From the NCBI RefSeq assembly GCF_025399895.1, contig NZ_JAODUA010000007.1, forward strand, positions 186,001 through 250,000: 64,000 nt of DNA, in the 5' to 3' direction. The notes beneath the pieces were generated by a model, which was not told where the DNA came from, did no database searches, and saw only the letters and a program-made list of their open reading frames with translations. This document shows, in pieces, positions 57,737-64,000 of this stretch. A program made the position numbers and the translations under genes. Source of the stretch: Streptomyces sp. ASQP_92. GTDB taxonomy: Bacteria; Actinomycetota; Actinomycetes; Streptomycetales; Streptomycetaceae. Each line of letters opens with the position of its first letter. Within the stretch, counting starts at the first letter, position 1.

Positions 57737-58906
57737 ATGCGATCCATACGTCCGCTGCTTGCCGTCACCGGCCTGGCCGCGGCTCTCGCACTGACCGCCA
57801 CCGCGTGCGGCCCGGGCGGGGACGAGGCCGACAGCAAGCCGTCCGCCTCGAACTCCGCCTCCGCCAAGGGCGGTTCCACCGCCCCCGCCGACGTGGCCGA
57901 CACCCTCAAGAAGCACGGGGTGGACCTGGACAAGTACAAGAACGGCGGCTGGCAGAACTGGGACAAGGACACCTGGCTGCGTGAGGCCAAGGACTTCGTC
58001 AACCCGGTGATCGACGGCCTGTGGAAGCCGGACCGGATGAAGTCCGCCAAGGACCCTCAGAAGACCATGGCGACGGGCGACCTCAACGGCGGCACCGGCG
58101 TCTCCGACCCGGAGCCCGCGCCCGTCAAGGCCGTCCAGGAGAGGCTGCCGTACCACAACTACGCGGCGCCCGTCGGCAAGGTGTTCTTCGACTCCCCCAA
58201 GGGCTCCATGGTGTGCTCGGGCACCGTCGTGAAGGACCCGGCCCACCCCGGCAGGTCCAACATGGTGTGGACCGCGGGCCACTGTGTGCACCAGGGCGGC
58301 TCCGGCGGCTGGTACCGCAACATCGCCTTCGTCCCCTCCTACAACGACAAGGGCAAGTCGTCGGCGGCGCTCAACAACGCGCGGCCGCAGGAGATCGCCC
58401 CCTACGGCGTGTTCTGGGCCGACTGGGCCTCGACGTCGGGCGAGTGGATCCAGGACGGCGGCCCGACCGGAGGCACCGGCGCGCCCTACGACTACGCGGT
58501 GCTGCACGTGAAGCCGGAGAACGGCACCAAGTCCCTCGAAGAGACCGTCGGCAACGCGCTGACCGTCAACTTCTCCGCGCCGAGCGCCCACTCCGTCGGC
58601 GCGATGGGCGCCTGGGGCTACCCGGCGGCGCCGCCCTATGACGGCCTTCAGATGTTCAAGTGCGTCGACCGCCCGGGCCAGCTCTCCATCAGCCCCGGCA
58701 CTCCCCCGATGTACCGCATCGGCTGCACCATGACGGGCGGCTCCTCCGGTGGCGGCTGGTTCATGAACGGCCCCGACGGCAAGTCCCAGCTCGTCTCCAA
58801 CACCTCGATCGGCCCGGTCACTTCGGGCTGGCTGGCCGGCCCGCAGCTCGGCGCGGGCGCCAAGGCGCTCTTCGACTCGATGAGCGCGAAGTACGGCGGC
58901 CGGTAA
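57737..58906 (+). CDS. Secreted serine protease with conserved N-terminal module, copy 2
   Basis: Paralogue of the preceding gene, 389 aa. Signal sequence ending LTATACGPGG, then Ser/Ala-rich linker, the same helical module (LKKHGVDLDKYKNGGWQNW), and the protease domain with His182 (WTAGHCVH), Asp252 (PYDYAVLH) and Ser337 (GGSSGGGW). All triad positions are kept in both copies. ATG at 57737 with AGGGGGAATCG. The tandem copies probably arose by duplication including the promoter. Followed by a terminator. Confidence 0.85.
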   Translation: MRSIRPLLAVTGLAAALALTATACGPGGDEADSKPSASNSASAKGGSTAPADVADTLKKHGVDLDKYKNGGWQNWDKDTWLREAKDFVNPVIDGLWKPDRMKSAKDPQKTMATGDLNGGTGVSDPEPAPVKAVQERLPYHNYAAPVGKVFFDSPKGSMVCSGTVVKDPAHPGRSNMVWTAGHCVHQGGSGGWYRNIAFVPSYNDKGKSSAALNNARPQEIAPYGVFWADWASTSGEWIQDGGPTGGTGAPYDYAVLHVKPENGTKSLEETVGNALTVNFSAPSAHSVGAMGAWGYPAAPPYDGLQMFKCVDRPGQLSISPGTPPMYRIGCTMTGGSSGGGWFMNGPDGKSQLVSNTSIGPVTSGWLAGPQLGAGAKALFDSMSAKYGGR

Positions 58907-58925
58907 CCGGCCCGCCCGGCATGGC

Positions 58926-58965
58926 GAAAGGCCCGCCCCCCTTCTGCGAGGGGAGCGGGCCTTTC
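58926..58965. terminator. Terminator after protease 2
   Basis: GAAAGGCCCGC (58926-58936) and GCGGGCCTTTC (58955-58965), with an inner CCCCT/AGGGG pair, 19 bp after the stop; the A/T-rich ends suit bidirectional termination toward hflX. Confidence 0.85.
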
Positions 58966-59016
58966 ACCGTGCGGCCGCGTGAACTGCCCGTTCAGCGGCG
59001 GTACTTGACGCCGGCG

Positions 59017-60519
59017 TCAGTGCGCGGCCGGCACATAGGGCGCCAGCTCGGCGGCGAGCGCCTCGTGCACCCGGGCCTTGAGCACGGTGCCCTCCGCGAC
59101 GTGCTCCTCGGAGATCACCTCGCCCTCGGCGTGCGCCCGCGCCACCAACTGCCCGTGGGTGTAGGGCACCAGCGCTTCGATCTCGATCGCGGGGCGCGGC
59201 AGTTCGGTGTCGATGAGCGCGAGCAGCTCCTCGATGCCTTCACCGGTGCGGGCCGAGACCGCGATGGAGTGCCGCTCGATCCGCAGCAGGCGCTGCAGGA
59301 CGACCGGGTCCGCCGCGTCCGCCTTGTTGATGATCACGATCTCCGGCACGTCGACCGCGCCCACGTCACGGATCACCTCGCGCACGGCGGCGAGCTGCTC
59401 CTCCGGCGCCGGGTGCGATCCGTCCACCACGTGCAGGATCAGGTCGGAGTCGCCGACCTCCTCCATCGTGGAGCGAAACGCCTCGACGAGGTGGTGCGGC
59501 AGATGCCGTACGAATCCGACGGTGTCGGCCAGCGTGTACAGCCGACCGCTGGGCGTCTCGGCCCGGCGCACCGTCGGGTCCAGGGTGGCGAACAGGGAGT
59601 TCTCCACCAGGACGCCCGCGCCCGTGAGGCGGTTGAGCAGCGAGGACTTTCCGGCGTTGGTGTAGCCGGCGATGGCGACCGAGGGCACCTTGTTGCGGCG
59701 CCGTTCCTGGCGCTTGATCTCGCGGCCCGTCTTCATCTCCGCGATCTCCCGGCGCATCTTCGCCATCTTCTCGCGGATCCGCCGGCGGTCCGTCTCGATC
59801 TTGGTCTCACCGGGACCGCGGGTGGCCATGCCGCCGCCACCGCTGGACCCGCCGCCGCCCATCTGACGGGACAGGGACTGACCCCAGCCCCGCAGGCGCG
59901 GCAGCATGTACTGCATCTGCGCGAGCGAGACCTGCGCCTTGCCCTCACGGGACTTGGCGTGCTGGGCGAAGATGTCGAGGATCAGCGCGGTCCGGTCGAC
60001 CACCTTGACCTTGACGACGTCTTCGAGGTGGATGAGCTGGCCGGGGCTGAGCTCACCGTCGCACACCACCGTGTCCGCGCCGGTCTCCAGGACGATGTCC
60101 CGCAGCTCCTGCGCCTTGCCCGAGCCGATGTAGGTGGCCGGGTCGGGCTTGTCACGGCGCTGGTAGACGCCGTCGAGCACCAGGGCGCCCGCCGTCTCGG
60201 CGAGGGCCGCGAGCTCCGCGAGCGAGTTCTCCGCGTCCTGGAGCGTCCCCGTGGTCCATACGCCGACCAGCACCACGCGCTCCAGGCGCAGCTGCCGGTA
60301 CTCGACCTCGGTGACGTCCTCGAGCTCGGTGGACAGGCCCGCCACGCGCCGCAGCGCGGCACGCTCGGAGCGGTCGAGCTGATCGCCGTCCCGCGCTCCA
60401 TCGATGTCGTGGCTCCAGGCGACGTCCTCTTCCATCAGGGCATCGGCCCGAAGGCTCTCGGTGCGGGGCGTGTCCGCGAAGCTCTGCTCGTCCTGGGAAG
60501 GGGATGAAGAGGAGGTCAT
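59017..60519 (-). CDS. hflX: Ribosome-associated GTPase HflX
   Basis: GTPase that binds the 50S subunit and rescues stalled ribosomes in relatives, 500 aa. An N-terminal HflX domain (TYIGSGKAQELRDIV, VVDRTALILDIFAQHAKSREGKAQV) and a helical hairpin (GPGETKIETDRRRIREK) precede the G domain: G1 GYTNAGKSSL (Gly285), G3 DTVGFV, G4 NKAD, G5 SARTGEG. A Gly/Ser-rich stretch (QMGGGGSSGGGGM) and a long acidic N-terminus are lineage features. ATG at 60519, AAGGATCC upstream. Confidence 0.95.
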   Translation of the reverse strand: MTSSSSPSQDEQSFADTPRTESLRADALMEEDVAWSHDIDGARDGDQLDRSERAALRRVAGLSTELEDVTEVEYRQLRLERVVLVGVWTTGTLQDAENSLAELAALAETAGALVLDGVYQRRDKPDPATYIGSGKAQELRDIVLETGADTVVCDGELSPGQLIHLEDVVKVKVVDRTALILDIFAQHAKSREGKAQVSLAQMQYMLPRLRGWGQSLSRQMGGGGSSGGGGMATRGPGETKIETDRRRIREKMAKMRREIAEMKTGREIKRQERRRNKVPSVAIAGYTNAGKSSLLNRLTGAGVLVENSLFATLDPTVRRAETPSGRLYTLADTVGFVRHLPHHLVEAFRSTMEEVGDSDLILHVVDGSHPAPEEQLAAVREVIRDVGAVDVPEIVIINKADAADPVVLQRLLRIERHSIAVSARTGEGIEELLALIDTELPRPAIEIEALVPYTHGQLVARAHAEGEVISEEHVAEGTVLKARVHEALAAELAPYVPAAH

Positions 60520-60710
60520 TGGATCCTTTACGTCGTTGGAATTCCGGACCGGAGTCCCCGAGGGAATTCCGGCTGTGTCGGTCACAACGCGTTATGGGCC
60601 CCAATGATTCCCGGACGGAATCGGCCCGGCGGCGCCGCCGACATCCCCGATGGTCGCACGGTGCCTCCGGGGCCGTCATCCCGGTTTTCCGGCCCCGCCA
60701 AGGGGAGCGG

Positions 60711-62174
60711 TCAGCCGCGCTTGGGTGCCTGGGTGTGCCAGTCGGGGTGTCCGGGCATCGGCGGCGTCTTCTCTCCGTACAGCCACGCCTTGAAGAAGGC
60801 GGACAGGTCGCGGCCGGAGACCCGGGACGCCAGCGCGGCGAAGTCGGCGGTCGTGGCGGTGGAGTCGCGGTGGTCGCGCACCCAGCGCCGTTCCAGGCGC
60901 TCGAAGGCCTTCGTGCCGATCTCCTCGCGCAGGGCGTACAGGACGAGGGCGCTGCCGTCGTAGACGATCGGCCGGAAGATGCCGATCTTCTGTCCGGGCC
61001 CGGCCGCCCGGGGCGCGGCCGGCGGTCCGCCGGCGGCGCGCCAGCCGTCGGAGAGGGCGTAGGCGGCGCGCATCCGCTGCTCCAGGGACCGCTTGCCGAA
61101 CTCCTCCGCGTACCGGGCCTCGTACCAGGTGGCGTGTCCCTCGTTCAGCCACAGGTCCGACCACGCGCGGGGCGAGACGCTGTCGCCGAACCAGTGGTGC
61201 GCCAGCTCGTGGACCATGACCGAGTCGATGTACCAGGCGGGGAACTCCGGCCGCACGAACAGGGACCGCTCGAACAGGGACAGGGTCTGCGTCTCCAGCT
61301 CGAAGCCGGTCTCGGCTCCCGCGATGAGCACCCCGTACGTCTCGAACGGGTAGCGCCCGACCTGCCGCTCCATCCACTCGATGTGCCCGGGTGTCTTCGC
61401 CAGCCACGGTTCCAGCTTGTCCTTGTCGACCGCCGGGACCACATCGCGGATCGGCAGCCCGTGCGGCCCCTCCCGGTGCACCACCGCCGAGCGCCCGATG
61501 GACACCTGGGCCAGCTCGGTCGCCATGGGGTGGCTGCTGCGGTACGTGGAGACGATCCGGGTGCCCTGGCGTTCGCGCGCGACCGGGACCCCGTTGGCGA
61601 CGACCGTCACGTTCTCGGGGGCGGCCACGTGGAAGGTGAAGAACGCCTTGTCCGAGGGATGGTCGTTGCAGGGGAACACGCGATGGGCGGCGTCGGCCTG
61701 GTTGGCCATCACCAGGCCGTCGGTGGTGCGCACCCAGCCGCCGTCGAGTGCCGCGTTCGGGTCGCTGGTGTGCCGCACCGTGATCCGCAGCGCCTCACCG
61801 GCGTGGACGGGGCTCTCCGGGGTGATCACCAGGTCCTCCTCGGCACTGGCGAATCGCGCCGCCCGGCCGTTGACCTCGACGCCGTGCACCGTGCCCCGCG
61901 CGAAGTCGAGGTTGATCCGCTCCAGGGCGTCGGTCGAGACGGCGTCGATGGTGGTGACGGCCTCCATCGGCTTGCTGTTGTTCCCCGAGTAGGAGAATCC
62001 GATGTCGTACGAGAGGACGTCGTACCCGGGGTTGCCCAACTGCGGGAACAACGGGTCCCCGATGCCCAGCGGCACCGGGGCGGGCAGGGCCGCGGCGACC
62101 ACGGAGGCCGCGGCTGCGACCAGCAGCACGGCACGCAGATGGCGGGGGCGGGGGCGGCGGGGGGTGAGCGGCAT
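60711..62174 (-). CDS. Secreted M1-family metallopeptidase
   Basis: Zinc aminopeptidase-like protein, 487 aa. N-terminal signal peptide (about 1-30). Catalytic zinc motif HELAH (His322, Glu323, His326) followed after 18 residues by Glu345 (LNEGHATWYE), the exact M1 spacing. The GAMEN-like exopeptidase motif appears as GAETGFELET, so substrate trimming may differ from PepN. Shorter than PepN because the C-terminal HEAT-like domain is missing. ATG at 62174. Extracellular, function unknown. Confidence 0.9.
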   Translation of the reverse strand: MPLTPRRPRPRHLRAVLLVAAAASVVAAALPAPVPLGIGDPLFPQLGNPGYDVLSYDIGFSYSGNNSKPMEAVTTIDAVSTDALERINLDFARGTVHGVEVNGRAARFASAEEDLVITPESPVHAGEALRITVRHTSDPNAALDGGWVRTTDGLVMANQADAAHRVFPCNDHPSDKAFFTFHVAAPENVTVVANGVPVARERQGTRIVSTYRSSHPMATELAQVSIGRSAVVHREGPHGLPIRDVVPAVDKDKLEPWLAKTPGHIEWMERQVGRYPFETYGVLIAGAETGFELETQTLSLFERSLFVRPEFPAWYIDSVMVHELAHHWFGDSVSPRAWSDLWLNEGHATWYEARYAEEFGKRSLEQRMRAAYALSDGWRAAGGPPAAPRAAGPGQKIGIFRPIVYDGSALVLYALREEIGTKAFERLERRWVRDHRDSTATTADFAALASRVSGRDLSAFFKAWLYGEKTPPMPGHPDWHTQAPKRG

Positions 62175-62263
62175 GGACTACCGCTATCAGCGGGACGGGG
62201 CACCACCGGGCCGACTCGCGTGGGGGCCACTCGAACGGGGGTGGTGAGCGGGGCGGTCCGGCG

Positions 62264-64000
62264 TCAGCCCGCGGCCGCCGGATGCTGGGCCCGGCTGACG
62301 TCGTAGACGCCCGCGACGTCCCGCATGGCCCGCATGAGGGCGGGCAGCCCGGCGGCGTCGGGGAGTTGGAGGGTGTAGGTGTGCCGCACGCGCTGTTCGC
62401 TGGGGGGCTCCACGGTGGCCGAGATGACGGCCGCGTCCGCGCCGGCGATGGCTTCCGTGAGGTCGGCGAGGAGGCGGGGCCGGCCGAAGGCCTCGGCGAC
62501 CAGGGTGACCCGGCAGGCGGCCGTGTCCCCCCAGCGCACCTCGACGGGTGCTCGCCCGACGGCCTTCATGCGGGCGACGGCGGGGCATTCGTGACGGTGG
62601 ACGGTCACCGCGGCCCCGCGGACCGGGAAGCCGGTCACCGCGTCGGGCGGAACCGGGGTGCAGCAGCCGGCGAGCCGTACGGTCACATCGGGCAGGTCGG
62701 TCACCGCGTTGGTGGCGCTGCGCCGGTCGGCCGGCACGTTGACCTGGGGGCGCGGCGCGGCCGCCGGCACCTTGCCGCCCTCGGGGTTGGCCGCGAGCCA
62801 GCCGCTGATCGCGATCCGGGCGGCCGGGGTCCTGGCGTGGTCGAGCCAGTCGCTCGAGGGCCCCGAGGTGGCGTCCTGGGCCAGCAGGAGCTGCACCGTG
62901 TCGCCGTCGTTCAGGACCGTACTGAGCGTCGCGAGGCGGCCGTTGACGCGGGCGCCGATACAGCCGTGGGCGACCTCGCCGTACTGCGCGTACGCGGCGT
63001 CCACACAGCTCGCCCCGGCCGGCAGGACCAGGGTGTGGCCGTCGGCGCAGAAGACGGTGATCTCGCTGTCCCCGGCGAGTTCCTCGCGCAGGGACGACCA
63101 GAAGGTGTCGGGGTCGGGGGCGTTCTGCTGCCAGTCCAGGAGCCGGGAGAGCCAGCCGGGCCGGGTGGGGTCCTCGCGCTCGTCGCCCGTCTGCTGCGTT
63201 CCGTCGCCGATTCCTCCCGCATAGGGGTTGCCCAGCGCGATGACCCCGGCCTCGGCGACCTTGTGCATCTGGTGCGTGCGGATGAGGACTTCGGCGACCT
63301 CGCCGCCCGGGCCGACGACGGCCGTGTGGAGCGACTGGTACAGGTTGAACTTGGGTGAGGCGATGAAGTCCTTGAACTCGGAGACGACGGGCGTGAAGCA
63401 GGTGTGCAGTTCGCCCAGGACCGCGTAGCAGTCGGCGTCCTCGGCGACCAGCACGAGCAGCCGCCCGAAGTCGCTCCCGCGCAGCTCGCCCCGCTTGAGC
63501 TGCACCCGGTGCACCGACACGAAGTGGCGCGGCCTGATGAGGACTTCGGCGCTGATCCCGGCCTCCCGGAGCACCCCGCGCACGCCGTCGGCGATGCCGG
63601 TGAGGGGGTCGACGGTGCCGGAGTTGGCGGCGATGAGGATCCTGGTGCGTTCGTACTCCTCGGGGTGCAGGATCGCGAAGACCAGGTCCTCCAGTTCGGA
63701 CTTGAGGGCCTGCACGCCCAGGCGTTCGGCGAGCGGGATCAGCACGTCCCGGGTCACCTTGGCGATCCGGGCCTGCTTCTCGGGGCGCATCACGCCGAGG
63801 GTGCGCATGTTGTGCAGCCGGTCGGCGAGTTTGATCGACATCACGCGTACGTCGTCGCCGGTGGCCACCAGCATCTTGCGGAAGGTCTCGGGTTCGGCGG
63901 CGGCGCCGTAGTCGACCTTCTCCAATTTCGTGACGCCGTCCACCAGATAGGTGACTTCCGCGCCGAACTCGGCCCGCACCTGATCGAGCGTCACCTCGGT
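62264..64000 (-). CDS. rshA: RelA/SpoT homologue RshA (partial, N-terminus outside window)
   Basis: Stringent-response enzyme for (p)ppGpp turnover; 578 residues visible, N-terminus missing. Order: end of the HD hydrolase domain (DDVRVMSIKLADRLHNMRT), synthetase domain (SEFKDFIASPKFNLYQSLHT, EVLIRTHQMHKVAE), TGS domain (ITVFCADGHTLVLPAGAS), a zinc-finger/conserved Cys region (GCCTPVPPD) and a C-terminal ACT domain. The synthetase part deviates at positions I recall as catalytic (RPRH for RPKH; EFKD for RFKD). I infer that hydrolase activity may dominate. Probably the rshA gene rather than the other Streptomyces relA. Confidence 0.85.
   Translation of the reverse strand, partial: TEVTLDQVRAEFGAEVTYLVDGVTKLEKVDYGAAAEPETFRKMLVATGDDVRVMSIKLADRLHNMRTLGVMRPEKQARIAKVTRDVLIPLAERLGVQALKSELEDLVFAILHPEEYERTRILIAANSGTVDPLTGIADGVRGVLREAGISAEVLIRPRHFVSVHRVQLKRGELRGSDFGRLLVLVAEDADCYAVLGELHTCFTPVVSEFKDFIASPKFNLYQSLHTAVVGPGGEVAEVLIRTHQMHKVAEAGVIALGNPYAGGIGDGTQQTGDEREDPTRPGWLSRLLDWQQNAPDPDTFWSSLREELAGDSEITVFCADGHTLVLPAGASCVDAAYAQYGEVAHGCIGARVNGRLATLSTVLNDGDTVQLLLAQDATSGPSSDWLDHARTPAARIAISGWLAANPEGGKVPAAAPRPQVNVPADRRSATNAVTDLPDVTVRLAGCCTPVPPDAVTGFPVRGAAVTVHRHECPAVARMKAVGRAPVEVRWGDTAACRVTLVAEAFGRPRLLADLTEAIAGADAAVISATVEPPSEQRVRHTYTLQLPDAAGLPALMRAMRDVAGVYDVSRAQHPAAAG

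Noticed and set aside
1..64000. Search for tRNA, rRNA, CRISPR repeats, transposases or integrase sites
   Set aside because: No cloverleaf, spaced repeat array, DDE protein or tRNA-end duplication was found by reading; the window looks like stable core chromosome plus one carbohydrate island.

Overview
This window is a high-GC chromosomal segment of a Streptomyces-type actinomycete. The evidence is the strong GC bias at third codon positions, frequent GTG starts and ATGA/GTGA overlaps, and near-diagnostic proteins. These include a principal sigma factor HrdB with the lysine/alanine-rich spacer seen in streptomycetes, an actinobacterial LexA with an SOS box, the NrdR-NrdJ pair, a class II ribonucleotide reductase, a RelA/SpoT homologue, HflX and a GyrB/ParE-type topoisomerase subunit. 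From memory, and not checked here, the order parE - hrdB - recQ - rnhB - nrdJ - nrdR - lexA - dinG-like - siderophore genes - hflX - rshA matches the core chromosome of S. coelicolor around SCO5822 to SCO5794. No rRNA, tRNA, CRISPR array, insertion sequence or phage gene was seen.

Layout. (1) 1-9980: a carbohydrate island on the minus strand. It holds a very large secreted GH87 alpha-1,3-glucanase, a LacI-family regulator, a three-gene sugar ABC importer without its own ATPase, and a GH13 alpha-glucosidase cut by the window edge. Related LacI-type operators lie in front of the glucanase, the regulator and the transporter operon. The simplest reading is one regulon for degrading alpha-1,3-glucan (as in fungal cell walls), importing the oligosaccharides and hydrolysing them inside the cell. 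(2) 10154-17400: a CitA/CitB-like two-component pair convergent with an SSS-family solute symporter and DUF485 protein, then a NarL/LuxR-type two-component operon with a small membrane protein. (3) 17578-31382: ParE, a small DUF7455 zinc-finger-like protein, a secreted trypsin, HrdB, a FadR/GntR regulator, an ATPase-permease fusion ABC protein, a Nudix regulator, a glycogen-debranching-like protein and a DUF4192 protein with a 15-bp minisatellite tail. (4) 31901-42524: a RecQ helicase with a C-terminal phosphoribosyltransferase-like domain, a hypothetical protein, an orphan helicase C-terminal-like protein, RNase HII, a TetR/MFS-efflux divergent pair with an operator palindrome, an ADP-ribosylglycohydrolase, a histidine-phosphatase family protein, a YdbC/DUF4937 protein and a TerD-like protein. 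(5) 42625-49619: nrdR-nrdJ with paired NrdR boxes, divergent lexA with an SOS box, and a DinG-type helicase. (6) 49658-55959: a four-gene NRPS-independent siderophore operon (aminotransferase, two IucA/IucC synthetases, one acyltransferase) behind an IdeR/DmdR-type iron box. (7) 56339-58906: two tandem paralogous secreted serine proteases that share a promoter-like box. (8) 59017-64000: HflX, an M1 metallopeptidase and a RelA/SpoT homologue that runs off the window.

Most transcription units end in long GC-rich inverted repeats of 8-18 bp per arm, and these are listed. The items most worth follow-up are the LacI operator architecture of the alpha-glucan locus, the siderophore operon that lacks both a hydroxylase and a decarboxylase, the tandem proteases, and the RecQ-PRTase gene whose 3' end has been tandemly duplicated.
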